A stretch of 64,000 nt of DNA from Trinickia mobilis (GTDB lineage: Bacteria; Pseudomonadota; Gammaproteobacteria; Burkholderiales; Burkholderiaceae): assembly GCF_017315705.1 (NCBI RefSeq), contig NZ_JAFLRF010000001.1, positions 390,394 through 454,393 on the forward strand, given 5' to 3'. Numbering within the stretch: position 1 is the stretch's first letter; every line of letters starts with the position of its first letter. Of this stretch, positions 34,389 to 43,982 are shown one piece after another. The position numbers and the translations under genes were made by a program. The notes under the pieces were generated by a model. It had not been told where the DNA came from and made no database searches. It was given only the letters and a program-made list of their open reading frames with translations.

Positions 34389-34793
34389 GGCGTCAGCTCC
34401 GTGACCGTGCGCCGAGTATGGTAACCGCCCGGCGCGTTTGCGCTGGCACGTTTGCTTCGCCGCTTCTTGTGGAACCCGAGGCGTCTGCCCAAAGCCGCCG
34501 TGGCGCGGGCCGATGCATGAAAGACACCTCGCGCGCCGGTTGGTTCGAGGGCCTGCGCCAGGCCGCCCCGGCAGACCGCCGCGCATACTCCCAGCGGTTT
34601 GGTATTGTGTCGCTACGCGGGATCGGCAAGCGGGCTCGGGCGCGCAAAGAGAATTTCGGCGCCCCAAATGGAAAACTGGCTCGCGCTTCTTCCCGTGCGG
34701 GAGAGCGGCGAGCCAGTGGGCCGGCTGACTGCTTCGTACAGCTTACGGATTACTTACGGCACACCCGCCTTTCAACTGCATGACAAGCACCGA
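34389..34793. other. Intergenic with a large inverted repeat
   Basis: No gene seen in 405 bases. A strong hairpin lies at 34675-34717. Confidence 0.45.
34675..34717. repeat. Nested inverted repeat (hairpin)
   Basis: ACTGGCTCGC (34675-34684) pairs perfectly with GCGAGCCAGT (34708-34717), and inside it TCCCG pairs with CGGGA over a two-base loop. No T run follows on either side. It may be the end structure of a small RNA or of the DUF4148 transcript. Confidence 0.6.
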
Positions 34794-35129
34794 TTAACGG
34801 CCGAAGTACAGCGGATGGATGCCGTCGACATTCGTCGGACGTGCGATGGCGCCCGATTGCGTCGCACCGCCGGCGTTGCCGCCGTAACCGCTGGTGTCCG
34901 CCGCCGCGGCGACCGCGCCGTTTTGCGAGCTCACGCGGGCTTCCGCAGCCTGGATGTCGGCCGGATACGTGATGTTGTCTTGGTTCGGGTTGTAGCCCGC
35001 TTGCTCGACCTTGACGAGGTCGGCGCGAACTTCGGCGCGGGTCACGGGTTGTTGGTTCGATTGAGCGAACGAGGCGAGCGGAGCAGCGAGGATCGAAGCG
35101 GCGACGACGGCATAAACGAGCGATTTCAT
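34794..35129 (-). CDS. DUF4148-family exported protein
   Basis: A 111-residue exported protein. Residues 1-22 are a signal peptide (MKSLVYAVVAASILAAPLAS), then TRAEVRADLVKVEQAGYNP, the DUF4148 core. Burkholderiales carry many of these short periplasmic proteins of unknown function. The ATG at MKSLVY is preceded by GGAGG. It ends LYFGR, like the paralogue at 62785 which ends TYFGS. Confidence 0.85.
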   Translation of the reverse strand: MKSLVYAVVAASILAAPLASFAQSNQQPVTRAEVRADLVKVEQAGYNPNQDNITYPADIQAAEARVSSQNGAVAAAADTSGYGGNAGGATQSGAIARPTNVDGIHPLYFGR

Positions 35130-35324
35130 GACATACCTCCAAGATTTTTTGATGCACCGCAAACAACATGTCTGCAGCCATTGACGAAAGTCTAGTCATT
35201 GGATCGCCTAGGGAAAACCCCAATTTTACAGATTCAGTTTTCCGAATTCCGCAACAATTGAGATATCAGCATCCTCCTTCACGTCATCGTGATACGCAAT
35301 CGACACCCGGTTTCGCGGGTGCCG

Positions 35325-35374
35325 TCAAATAAAACGCGGGGCGGACCCGCCAGCCGGCCGGTCCGCCCCGCGTT
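35325..35374 (-). terminator. gnd terminator
   Basis: A perfect 15-pair stem (AACGCGGGGCGGACC with GGTCCGCCCCGCGTT) around a 12-base loop is followed, on the minus strand, by TTTTATTT. It lies 30 bases past the gnd stop. Confidence 0.9.
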
Positions 35375-35404
35375 GTCCGCCCTTTCGTGCTGCGCCGCCG
35401 CAGA

Positions 35405-36814
35405 TCAGGACCAGTTGGCGTGGAAGCTCCCCGCGCGGTCGATGCGCTCGAACGTGTGGGCGCCGAAGAAGTCGCGCTGCGCCTGAACCAGATTCGCCGG
35501 CAGGCGTTCCGAGCGATAGCCGTCGAAATACGCGATCGCCGACGCAAACGCCGGCACCGGCACCCCGGCCGTCACCGCCGCCGTCACCACGTCGCGCAAC
35601 GCGGACTGATAATTCGCCGCGATGTCGCTGAAGTACGGATCGAGCAGCAGGTTCGCGAGCGCCGGATCTTTCGCGTAGGCATCCGTGATCTTTTGCAGGA
35701 AGCGCGCGCGGATGATGCAGCCTGCACGGAAGATCTTCGCGATCGTGCCGAAATCGAGTTTCCAGTTGTATTCCGTCGACGCTGCGCGCAGCTGCGCAAA
35801 GCCCTGCGCGTACGAGATCACCTTGCTGAAATAGAGCGCGCGCCGCACCGCTTCGATGAACGCGGCGCGATCGCCGGCGAACGGTTTCGCGGCGGGCCCG
35901 GCGAGCACCTTGCTCGCCGCGACGCGCTCGGTCTTGAGCGACGACAGCACGCGCGCGAACACCGATTCGGTAATCAGCGGCAGCGGCACGCCGAGATCGA
36001 GCGCGTTCTGGCTCGTCCACTTGCCGGTGCCTTTTTGCGCGGCGCGGTCGAGGATCACATCGACGAGATCCTGGCCGGTCTCTTCATCCTTCTTGCTGAA
36101 AATCTTCGACGTGATTTCGATCAAGTAGCTGTCGAGCTCGCCCTGGTTCCACTCGGTATAGACCTTGCCGAGCTCCGCGTTCGACAGCCCAAGCACGTGC
36201 TTCAGCACCGAGTAGCTCTCGGCGATCAATTGCATGTCGCCGTATTCGATGCCGTTGTGGACCATCTTCACGAAGTGGCCCGCGCCGTCCGGGCCCATGT
36301 ACGCGACGCACGGCTCGCCGTCGGGCGCCTTCGCGGCGATTTCGGTGAGGATCGGCGCGACGAGGTCATAGGCGTCGCGCGGGCCGCCGGGCATGATCGA
36401 CGGACCTTTCAACGCCCCCTCTTCGCCGCCCGATACGCCCGTGCCGATGAAATGCAGCTTCGATTTCGCGAGATCCTGATTGCGGCGGATCGTATCGGTG
36501 AAGTGCGTGTTGCCGCCGTCGATCAGGATGTCGCCTTCGTCGAGCAGCGGCTTGAGCGCGGCAATCGTCGCGTCGGTCGGCTCGCCCGCCTTCACCATCA
36601 GCAGAATGCGGCGCGGCTTTTCGAGCGATTCGACGAATTCCTCGAGCGTGTACGCCGGCACGAGCTTGCGCTCGGGAAACTCGGCGATCAGTTCGTCGGT
36701 TTTCGTGCTGCTGCGGTTGTAGACGGACACGGCGTGCCCGCGACTCTCGATGTTCAGCGCCAAGTTGCGGCCCATGACCGCCAGACCGACTACGCCGATT
36801 GCTTGTTTGCCCAT
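35405..36814 (-). CDS. gnd: 6-phosphogluconate dehydrogenase, decarboxylating
   Basis: A 469-residue NADP-dependent enzyme of the oxidative pentose phosphate pathway producing ribulose 5-phosphate. The Rossmann motif [35 protein letters not shown] and [17 protein letters not shown] are the standard substrate and catalytic motifs. Length is that of GndA enzymes. AGGAG precedes the ATG. Monocistronic, with its own terminator. Confidence 0.97.
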   Translation of the reverse strand: MGKQAIGVVGLAVMGRNLALNIESRGHAVSVYNRSSTKTDELIAEFPERKLVPAYTLEEFVESLEKPRRILLMVKAGEPTDATIAALKPLLDEGDILIDGGNTHFTDTIRRNQDLAKSKLHFIGTGVSGGEEGALKGPSIMPGGPRDAYDLVAPILTEIAAKAPDGEPCVAYMGPDGAGHFVKMVHNGIEYGDMQLIAESYSVLKHVLGLSNAELGKVYTEWNQGELDSYLIEITSKIFSKKDEETGQDLVDVILDRAAQKGTGKWTSQNALDLGVPLPLITESVFARVLSSLKTERVAASKVLAGPAAKPFAGDRAAFIEAVRRALYFSKVISYAQGFAQLRAASTEYNWKLDFGTIAKIFRAGCIIRARFLQKITDAYAKDPALANLLLDPYFSDIAANYQSALRDVVTAAVTAGVPVPAFASAIAYFDGYRSERLPANLVQAQRDFFGAHTFERIDRAGSFHANWS

Positions 36815-36990
36815 TGTCGAATTCTCCTGTCGAATGGAGTGAGTGCTTCAGCACTGACTCCAGCCCCATGCAAAGCCGAAGAAACCCATGCCGCGCAGGT
36901 ACGCACACGGCGCAGCGACCAGGATAAAAGAAATGTGCCGCCGATGCGGTGCGGACAAGCGCGGCGCACGCAGAACCGCTTGCGTCGCAC

Positions 36991-37620
36991 TTAGTTGCCG
37001 TACGCCTCCTTGCGAAACACGACGCTGAAATTGTTCGCGGGCATCGCGACCACATCGCTCACCGTGAAGCCCTCCTGCGCCGCGAGATCGGCGACGGCCT
37101 CCATGTCGCGCACGCCCCATTCGGGGTTGCGGCTTTTCAATTGCCTGTCGAACAGGTCGTTCGACTCCGCGGTATGCGCGCCGTTGCGGCGATACGGCCC
37201 GTAGAGATACAGCACGCCGCCCGCACCGAGCGCGCGCCCTGCCCCCGCCATCAGCGCCTGCGCCGCGGCCCACGGCGCGATGTGAATCATGTTGATGCAG
37301 ACGACCGCATCCGCCGCCACGATCGGCCACGGCTTGCGCGTCACGTCGAGATCGAGCGGTGCGCGCAGATTCGGCAGCGCGGCCTGTGCACGCCATGCGT
37401 CGATCGATGCGCGCGCGTCCGGCGCCGCGTCGCTTGGCTGCCATTCGAGTTCGGGCAATGCCGCGGCGAAATGCACCGCGTGCTGGCCCGTGCCGCTCGC
37501 GATCTCGAGCACGAGACCGCTCGGCGGCAAGACGCGCCGCAGCACGGCGAGGATCGGTTCGCGATTGCGCTGGGCGGCGGGTGCGCTTTGGGGAGATGTC
37601 GAGAGGGAATCGTCTGGCAC
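36991..37620 (-). CDS. DUF938 class I SAM-dependent methyltransferase
   Basis: A 209-residue methyltransferase-like protein of the DUF938 family. The SAM motif VLEIASGTGQHAVHFAAALP follows an N-terminal RNREPILAVLRRVLPP. It starts at GTG (MPDDSLSTSP) because no ATG or better ribosome site precedes the conserved part. Substrate unknown. Same strand as cobB, 35 bases downstream, so probably co-transcribed. Confidence 0.85.
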   Translation of the reverse strand: MPDDSLSTSPQSAPAAQRNREPILAVLRRVLPPSGLVLEIASGTGQHAVHFAAALPELEWQPSDAAPDARASIDAWRAQAALPNLRAPLDLDVTRKPWPIVAADAVVCINMIHIAPWAAAQALMAGAGRALGAGGVLYLYGPYRRNGAHTAESNDLFDRQLKSRNPEWGVRDMEAVADLAAQEGFTVSDVVAMPANNFSVVFRKEAYGN

Positions 37621-37655
37621 AGTGGTTGTCCTGCGTTCGAAGGTGGGCGGCGTTG

Positions 37656-38516
37656 CTATGCGTGCGCAGCGACGCGGGTTGCCAATTCAGTCAGCACTTC
37701 GCCGCACGACGCCGATACCTTCAACCTCAGCAAAGCGTCCGCGCGCGTGTGCCCAAGGTTCACGGCCGCGATCGGCTTGCCCATCTTTTCGGCCCACACG
37801 CAAAAGCGATACCCCGAGTACACCATCAGCGACGAGCCGACGACCAGCATCGCATCCGCGGCTTCCAGCGACGCCGCTGCCGCATCGACGCGCTCGCGCG
37901 GCACGCTCTCGCCGAAGAACACGACAGAGGGCTTGAGCATGCCGCCGCAATGCGGACACGCGGGAATGCGGAAGGTATCGAGGTCGTGCCATTCGAGGTG
38001 GGCGTCGCCATCGGCGGCGGGCGCGGCGATGGCGTCGACGAGCGCGGGATTGTCGGCTTCGAGCCGCGGCTGAATCGCCGCACGCGTGTGCTCGGCGCCG
38101 CAGTCGAGGCATGCCACGCGGCCGATGCTGCCGTGCAGTTCGATCACATCGGCGCTGCCCGCGCGCTGATGCAGGCCGTCGACGTTCTGCGTGACGAGGC
38201 GCCCGACATGCCCCGCCTTTTCGAGCTTCGCGAGCGCGTGATGCGCCGCGTTCGGCTGCGCCTTGCCGACCACGGGCCAGCCGACCATGCTGCGCGCCCA
38301 ATAGCGGCGGCGCGCAGGCTCGGAGCCGAGAAACTCCTGCAGTTGAATCGGTTGAGAGCGCATCCATCGGCCGTGCTCGTCGCGATAGCCGGGAATGCCG
38401 GAATCGGTGCTGATGCCGGCGCCGGTCAGCACGAACAGGCGCGGATGGCGGCGCATGAAGTCGTGCAATGCCTCGAGCGAATGGGGCGCGGCGGCGACGG
38501 AAAGCGAATCGGACAT
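37656..38516 (-). CDS. cobB: NAD-dependent protein deacetylase, Sir2 family
   Basis: A 286-residue sirtuin. TGAGISTDSGIPGYRD binds NAD, TQNVDGLHQRAGS and the catalytic His in ELHGS are present, and the zinc site uses CLDCGAEH and CPHCGG. Start at MSDSLSVAAAP is family-like; a longer frame exists but is not protein-like. Removes acetyl or acyl groups from lysines, for example of acetyl-CoA synthetase. Confidence 0.93.
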   Translation of the reverse strand: MSDSLSVAAAPHSLEALHDFMRRHPRLFVLTGAGISTDSGIPGYRDEHGRWMRSQPIQLQEFLGSEPARRRYWARSMVGWPVVGKAQPNAAHHALAKLEKAGHVGRLVTQNVDGLHQRAGSADVIELHGSIGRVACLDCGAEHTRAAIQPRLEADNPALVDAIAAPAADGDAHLEWHDLDTFRIPACPHCGGMLKPSVVFFGESVPRERVDAAAASLEAADAMLVVGSSLMVYSGYRFCVWAEKMGKPIAAVNLGHTRADALLRLKVSASCGEVLTELATRVAAHA

Positions 38517-38669
38517 GACGTGGCGGACCCGGTAAATCGTGCCGCCGAACGGCGCGGCGGCGAGCTTGCCGATGGCGGCCCCGCCGATTTTACGCCGCTT
38601 GCCACGTTCACGGGTTGGTTGTGTCGATCTGCGCAAGCGCGATTCGCACCGCCTTGCGGACCTCCGGGT

Positions 38670-38912
38670 CTAGCGCTTCGACTGCCGGTACCGCACCTTC
38701 TTGATGTCGTGGCCTTCCGGCATCGGCAGCACCTACGAGCCCATGTGGTGCACTTTCTTCACCGCGTAGTCGCCCGTGCCGTCCTTCTCGAACTTCACGC
38801 CCCAGCGATCGAGCTCTTCGATCGTCTTGAAGCTGTGCTTCGCGCAGGCATAGACGGCGCGCTGATCGACGATGCCGTCGTTCGCGATCGTGATTTCCTT
38901 CGTGAAATGCGT
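38670..38912 (-). pseudogene. Relic of an AprA-like/fumarate-reductase-type flavoprotein
   Basis: The frame reads FTKEITIANDGIVDQRAV, then HSFKTIEELDRWGVKFEKDG, AVKKVHHMGS, a TAG stop (38733-38735) where a Tyr is expected, and on to VLPMPEGHDIKKVRYRQ. This is a conserved internal segment of the FAD-binding subunit of the succinate dehydrogenase/fumarate reductase/AprA superfamily. Both ends are missing. It marks the left edge of an accessory block. Confidence 0.75.
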
Positions 38913-39016
38913 CGCCGCGGAAATACAAGTGCTCGCAGTCGATCGACATGTCCGCGTGGCCGAGCGGCACGCCGCAATCGCGGCGCTATAGGGCCGCGCA
39001 CATGGCGCGGTTTCCG

Positions 39017-39691
39017 TCAGCCTAAAAGCGCCAGCAAATGCTTCGCGCCGGCCGTCGAGGAAGCCGGATTCTGCCCCGTCACCAAGCGGCCATCGGTGAT
39101 CGCAAAACTTTGCCAATCCGCGGCCCTCTCGAACATGCCGCCGAGTCGCTTCAGCTCGTCCTCCAAGAGAAACGGGACGACATTCGTCAGTTGCACAGCC
39201 TCTTCTTCCGTATTCGTGAAGCCAGTGACGCGCCGGTTCTTGACAATCGGCTGGCCGTCGACCACGGCGTGGCGCAACACGCATGGGCCGTGGCAAACCG
39301 CGCCTACCGGTTTTTTGGACTTGAAGAAGGCCTCGATCAATGCGATCGAGTGTTTGTCTTCGGCCAAGTCCCACATCGGACCATGGCCTCCTGGATAGAA
39401 GATTGCGTCATGGTCTCCCGCCTTCACGTCAGCGAGCTTGACCGTGTTTGCCAAGGCTTTCTGAGCGGCGGGGTCCGACTTGAATCGCCTTGTCATGTCC
39501 GTCTCGCCCTCAGGGGTGTCGCTCTTGGGGTCGATCGGAGGCTGGCCGCCCTTGGGAGAGGCAATCGTGACGTGCGCTCCTGCATCGAGGAATGTGTAGT
39601 AAGGAGCGGCGAACTCTTCGAGCCAGAATCCGGTTTTCTTGCCGGTATTTCCCAACAGATCGTGGGAGGTCATGATCATCAACATCTTCAT
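39017..39691 (-). CDS. DJ-1/PfpI-family protein (Hsp31-like class I glutamine amidotransferase fold)
   Basis: A 224-residue protein: GFWLEEFAAPYYTF, IFYPGGHGPMWDL and the nucleophile elbow AVCHGPCVL are those of the Hsp31/YhbO-like glyoxalase-III or chaperone proteases. ATG at MKMLMIMTS. Such proteins detoxify methylglyoxal or repair stress-damaged proteins. No partner gene is adjacent on this strand; the next gene diverges. Confidence 0.9.
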   Translation of the reverse strand: MKMLMIMTSHDLLGNTGKKTGFWLEEFAAPYYTFLDAGAHVTIASPKGGQPPIDPKSDTPEGETDMTRRFKSDPAAQKALANTVKLADVKAGDHDAIFYPGGHGPMWDLAEDKHSIALIEAFFKSKKPVGAVCHGPCVLRHAVVDGQPIVKNRRVTGFTNTEEEAVQLTNVVPFLLEDELKRLGGMFERAADWQSFAITDGRLVTGQNPASSTAGAKHLLALLG

Positions 39692-40120
39692 TGTCGTGCT
39701 CCATAGAGTCAAACTGGATTTCCAGCATAGGACGATTTGCCATCGCAGGAGCAGCCAGCAACGCACCCCAACCCGCCGCGTTTGATCGGACTAAAAGCGC
39801 CCAGGTTGAGCCATTCGACTTGAGTTCCAGATCGTTGACCTTCCCTTTGCCGAAGTCGACGTGTTAGCTAACTGTTGAACGAAAATGACTCGTCCGATTC
39901 ACCGCTGCGGCCTGCGCTGCCCGTCAGTTCACAGCCGGCTCTCCTTGCGGTACAGGGCTAGCCGTGACGCTATCGCCTACACTGAAATGACGCCTGAACA
40001 GCGCCGCCCCGCAACAACGGCTTGCCCCTCGGTTACCCGAACGGGACACTCCCGGCTCTCGCACGGATCGCCCGGCACGAACTCCCGGCAGACCCGGCCA
40101 TCTCTTTCGAGGAAGACATC
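39692..40120. other. Divergent intergenic
   Basis: No gene in 429 bases. A ten-base palindrome GTTAGCTAAC lies near 39863 and could be an operator for the divergent genes; nothing else stands out. Confidence 0.4.
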
Positions 40121-40750
40121 ATGGCTACGGCATGGAGAATGAAAGGCGACTATCTCAAGAACTGCAACTGCATTGCCACCTGCCCATGCGACACGGTCGG
40201 TGTGCCCTATCCCGACAAGGGGTGCGAAGGGATAGCGGCCATGCGAATCATCGAGGGGTCCTTCGGAGACATCCGTCTGGACGGCTTGGTCTGGGTGGCC
40301 ACCTACCATTGGCCCGGCGCGCTGCACGAGGGCAACGGTACGATGCAGCCGCTTATCGATGAACGTGCCACCGGGGAACAGCGCGACGCGCTGCTGCAAA
40401 TCCTCAGCGCCCAACACGGCGGCACCTTCTTCGAAATCCTCGCGTCGATCGTCACCACCTTCCTCGAGCCGCAGTTCGTTCCCATCGCGTTCGAGTTCGA
40501 TCAGGAAAATCGCAAGGCTCACGTGCTGGTGCCCGGCATCGTGGAAACCGAGTCGGCACCCCTCGTCGTGCCCGCCACCGGTGAAGAACATCGGGTTGTC
40601 GTACGGATTCCCAATGGCTTCGAATACAGGGAGATGGAAGTTGCCCGGACCGTCACGCTAATCGGGACCGGCGCGATCAAGTTCAACCACACGGGTACGC
40701 ACAGCTCGCTGGCTCAGGTCGAGCAAACGCCGACCGGACTGGCCGCCTGA
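40121..40750 (+). CDS. DUF1326-family protein
   Basis: A 209-residue soluble protein of COG5588. The N-terminal WRMKGDYLKNCNCIATCPCD has four closely spaced cysteines (15, 17, 21 and 23), which look like a metal or redox site. GAGGAAGAC precedes the ATG. It is followed 22 bases on by a DUF2182 membrane protein, the recurrent partner of this family. Function is not established; I infer a role in metal handling together with that partner. Confidence 0.88.
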   Translation: MATAWRMKGDYLKNCNCIATCPCDTVGVPYPDKGCEGIAAMRIIEGSFGDIRLDGLVWVATYHWPGALHEGNGTMQPLIDERATGEQRDALLQILSAQHGGTFFEILASIVTTFLEPQFVPIAFEFDQENRKAHVLVPGIVETESAPLVVPATGEEHRVVVRIPNGFEYREMEVARTVTLIGTGAIKFNHTGTHSSLAQVEQTPTGLAA

Positions 40751-40772
40751 TTTCGAACCTGTCCATTGGGGT

Positions 40773-41567
40773 GTGGCTGTGGCGAGCAACAAGCCGCCGG
40801 AAGCCGGGCCGGCCACCGAGCGTCGAATCGTTCTCGCCGGACTCCTCGGCACGTGCACGCTAGCGTGGTTGTACGTGCTTTATTTGGGGTGGGGCATGAA
40901 GCACATGGACGCGGGCGCGGACATGGCGATCATGCCTGGCATGGCAGCGTGGAACGGCGTCGACCTGTTCCTCGTCTTCGCGATGTGGGCCATCATGATG
41001 GTCGCCATGATGTTGCCTTCCGCCACACCGATGATCCTGTTGTTTGCACTCGTCAACCAACGTCGGCGCGCCCAATCGGAGCCTTACGTCCACCCCGCTG
41101 CTTTCGTCGCCGGCTACATCGCCGTCTGGACGGCTTTCAGCGCAACCGCCACCCTTGCCCAATGGGGTCTTCTCGAAGCGCGGCTTGTCTCGCCGATGAT
41201 GGTGAGCACGAGTCCCGCTCTAGGAGGAGGACTTCTCATCTGTGCGGGCGCGTATCAGTTCACGCCCTTGAAACATGCCTGCCTCTCCAGGTGCCGTTCG
41301 CCACTCTCGTTCATCATGACCGAGTGGCGGGCCGGGGTTCGTGGCGCGTTTGTCATGGGCCTGCGCCATGGCCTCTATTGCACGGGCTGCTGTTGGCTGC
41401 TGATGGCGCTGCTTTTCGTCGTCGGCGTGATGAATCTGCTGTGGATCGCCGCGCTCTCGGCGGCGATTCTGCTGGAGAAAACGCTGCCGAAGGTACGCTG
41501 GATATCTACCGCGATCGGACTTTTGCTGATCGGGTGGGGAATCGGAGTGCTGCGGCAGGCTTTCTGA
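40773..41567 (+). CDS. DUF2182-family membrane protein (predicted metal-binding)
   Basis: A 264-residue inner membrane protein with about six helices. An extracytoplasmic loop after TM1 is Met/His-rich (KHMDAGADMAIMPGM, residues 43-57), and CLSRC and CTGCC motifs lie near later helices; WAIMMVAMMLPS is the family hallmark. Starts at GTG (MAVASNKPPE). Paired with the DUF1326 gene. The Met-rich loop suggests copper(I) or a similar soft metal, but this is inference. Confidence 0.88.
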   Translation: MAVASNKPPEAGPATERRIVLAGLLGTCTLAWLYVLYLGWGMKHMDAGADMAIMPGMAAWNGVDLFLVFAMWAIMMVAMMLPSATPMILLFALVNQRRRAQSEPYVHPAAFVAGYIAVWTAFSATATLAQWGLLEARLVSPMMVSTSPALGGGLLICAGAYQFTPLKHACLSRCRSPLSFIMTEWRAGVRGAFVMGLRHGLYCTGCCWLLMALLFVVGVMNLLWIAALSAAILLEKTLPKVRWISTAIGLLLIGWGIGVLRQAF

Positions 41568-41675
41568 GACTGTCAGTCGCGCCGCCGGGGGCCCAGTCCT
41601 GACTCAAAGCGACCTTGAACAAGACATGCCACAATGGCGCGCCCTTAAAAGTCCGTTCCCCAAAGGAGACTGCAC

Positions 41676-42998
41676 GTGGTACAGGGAATCGCCCGCTTTT
41701 TTACACAAATAGTCCATCGTGTTCTGCCCGACCCACTGATCTTCGCGATCCTGCTGACGGTGGCGACGTTCGCGATGGCGTTCGGCCTGACGCCGAAAAC
41801 ACCTGCCGAACTTGTTCTGATGTGGGGCTCAGGCTTCTGGAACCTGCTCGCCTTTTCAATGCAGATGGCCATGATCCTGGTGACGGGCCATGCACTCGCC
41901 AGTTCCGCCTCGGTCAAGCGGGGCCTGGCAGCACTTGCCGGCTCAGCGCGCACGCCTGCACAAGGCACCATGCTCGTCGCGTTGCTGAGCGGACTCGCCT
42001 GCGCCATCAATTGGGGCTTCGGGCTCGTGCTCGGCGCGATGTTCGCCCGTGAGGTCGCACGCCGGGTCAAGGGGACCGACTACCGGCTGCTCGTCGCCTC
42101 GGCGTATATGGGGTTTCTGACGTGGCACGGCGGGCTGTCCGGCTCAGTGCCGCTGGTCGCGGCGACCAAGGGCAATCCGATGGAAAAGGTCATCGGACTG
42201 ATCCCGGTGTCCCAGACATTGTTCACTGGCTACAACCTCTTTATCACGGTCGGACTGATCGTCATGCTGCCGTTTCTCGCGCGTGCGATGATGCCTCCCT
42301 CCGGCCAAGTCGTTTCGGTCGACCCCGCGCTGCTGATCGATGAACCCGTCGAGGAACGCGTACTCGGGCCCGATTCGACTTTTGCCGAACAGATCGAAGA
42401 AAGCCGCTTGCTGTCGGCTCTCGTTGCGCTGCTGATCGCCGGCTATCTCGTCATTCGCTTCGCGACCAAAGGCTTCAGCCTGGACATCGACACCGTCAAT
42501 ATTGCGTTCCTTGCGATAGGCATCGTGCTGCACAAGACGCCAATGGCCTACGCGCGCGCTATCGCGAAAGCAGCGCGTGGCACGGCCGGAATCATGATTC
42601 AGTTTCCGTTCTATGCGGGAATCCAGGCAACGATGGATCACTCAGGGCTGGCCGGCATCATCACCAACTGGTTCATAGAAATCGCCAACGTGCACACGTT
42701 TCCGTTACTGGTCTTTCTTAGCTCGTCCGTCGTCAATTTTGCAGTGCCCTCCGGCGGCGGTCACTGGGTCGTGCAGGGGCCATTCGTGATGCCGGCGGCC
42801 AAGGCGCTTGGAGCCGATCTGGGTAAGTCGGCTATGGCCATCGCCTACGGTGAAGCGTGGACCAACATGGCCCAACCGTTCTGGGCGCTGCCGGCGCTTG
42901 CAATCGCCGGACTGGGTGTACGCGACATCATGGGGTATTGCGTCACCGCGCTGCTGTTTTCGGGGATCGTGTTTGTCGCGGGCATGTATTTGTTTTGA
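41676..42998 (+). CDS. Short-chain fatty acid transporter, AtoE family
   Basis: A 440-residue membrane protein with about ten to twelve helices. GLACAINWGFGLVLGAMFAREVA, YMGFLTWHGGLSGSVPL and NFAVPSGGGHWVVQGPF are the conserved AtoE segments. Such permeases take up short-chain fatty acids or similar acids. GTG start with AAAGGAG upstream. No ato degradation genes are adjacent. Confidence 0.9.
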   Translation: MVQGIARFFTQIVHRVLPDPLIFAILLTVATFAMAFGLTPKTPAELVLMWGSGFWNLLAFSMQMAMILVTGHALASSASVKRGLAALAGSARTPAQGTMLVALLSGLACAINWGFGLVLGAMFAREVARRVKGTDYRLLVASAYMGFLTWHGGLSGSVPLVAATKGNPMEKVIGLIPVSQTLFTGYNLFITVGLIVMLPFLARAMMPPSGQVVSVDPALLIDEPVEERVLGPDSTFAEQIEESRLLSALVALLIAGYLVIRFATKGFSLDIDTVNIAFLAIGIVLHKTPMAYARAIAKAARGTAGIMIQFPFYAGIQATMDHSGLAGIITNWFIEIANVHTFPLLVFLSSSVVNFAVPSGGGHWVVQGPFVMPAAKALGADLGKSAMAIAYGEAWTNMAQPFWALPALAIAGLGVRDIMGYCVTALLFSGIVFVAGMYLF

Positions 42999-43060
42999 CC
43001 AAAATCGAGTTCTGAATCAGGAGCAATGCATGACACCGGCGTCTTGCGACCGCGTGCGGC

Positions 43061-43753
43061 CTACAGCGACGGAATCACGTTCGGAAACACCAAGTGGCTC
43101 TCCACGCGCTTGACGCCGGGCACACTCTCGGCAGCGATGCGAATCGCGCGCTTTTCCTCCTCGGACTCGATTACGCCCCATAAATGCGCGACGCCGTCCT
43201 TGACGAGCACGCCTTGTTTCGGCAACCCCCAGCGCTGCCCGTGCATTTCCTGGACTATCGCGTCGCGCAGGCTCGCATCGTCGTGCGAAACCGAGTCCAC
43301 GGCCGGCGCGACGCTCGCGAGTGCGCGGATCAGGTTCGAGCGGCTCACGATTCCGACCAGCTTGCCGTCCTTCAGCACCGGCACGCGTTTGAGATGCCGG
43401 CGCTCCATGAGGTCCGCGATCTGCTGGAGCGGCATGTTCTCGGAAATCGAAATCACCTGGTCGCACATCACGTCGCCGACCACATGCCCGTGCTCCTTCA
43501 CATACCTCGCGGCCTGCTCGCGGGGCGACGACAACAGGAATTCGAGCCACAACGGGCGCTTCCCGCGGCCGGTGCCGGTCTCCACGCGATGCAGCAGGTC
43601 GCCCTGGCTGACGATGCCGACGACCTGTCCGTTTGCGTCGACGACCGGCATGCCGCTGATACGGTTGTCGACGAACAGTCTTGCCGCGTCGTGGATCGTC
43701 ATGTCCGGCGTGGCGGTGACGACGGACGGAGTCATGATGTCGAGTGCGCGCAT
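43061..43753 (-). CDS. CBS-domain pair with C-terminal BON domain
   Basis: A 230-residue protein. CBS1 (DIMTPSVVTATPDMTIHDAA, about residues 5-58), CBS2 (MCDQVISISENMPLQQIADLM, about 93-146) and a BON domain (about 160-228, WGVIESEEEKRAIRIAAES). GAGGGAG precedes the ATG. CBS pairs bind adenine nucleotides, and BON domains bind membranes or partners. CBS-BON proteins in Burkholderia are found among stress and energy genes; role here unknown. Confidence 0.92.
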   Translation of the reverse strand: MRALDIMTPSVVTATPDMTIHDAARLFVDNRISGMPVVDANGQVVGIVSQGDLLHRVETGTGRGKRPLWLEFLLSSPREQAARYVKEHGHVVGDVMCDQVISISENMPLQQIADLMERRHLKRVPVLKDGKLVGIVSRSNLIRALASVAPAVDSVSHDDASLRDAIVQEMHGQRWGLPKQGVLVKDGVAHLWGVIESEEEKRAIRIAAESVPGVKRVESHLVFPNVIPSL

Positions 43754-43982
43754 GGTTGCTCCCTCAGCGTGTTGCGACGGGTCCCCATCTGTTGCTCCCG
43801 TCGCACGATTTCGGCAAACGCACCGGCGGCGAAGCGCGCGGCGCTGGGGCGCCGTCTGGTTCACGAGGCTGATGCCGCGAATCGCGACCTGAATGGAAAA
43901 ACACGAACGACGCGATTCCCCATCCGTGGGGCATACATCTGAAAGCGGCAGCAGATCTGTCTACTCGAATCGTAAAGGGCTT

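Noticed and set aside
38608-38735. Frame ending DPEVRKAVRIALAQIDTTNP near the flavoprotein relic, considered a separate gene end
   Set aside because: It overlaps the better matching relic frame on the same strand and has no supporting upstream sequence.
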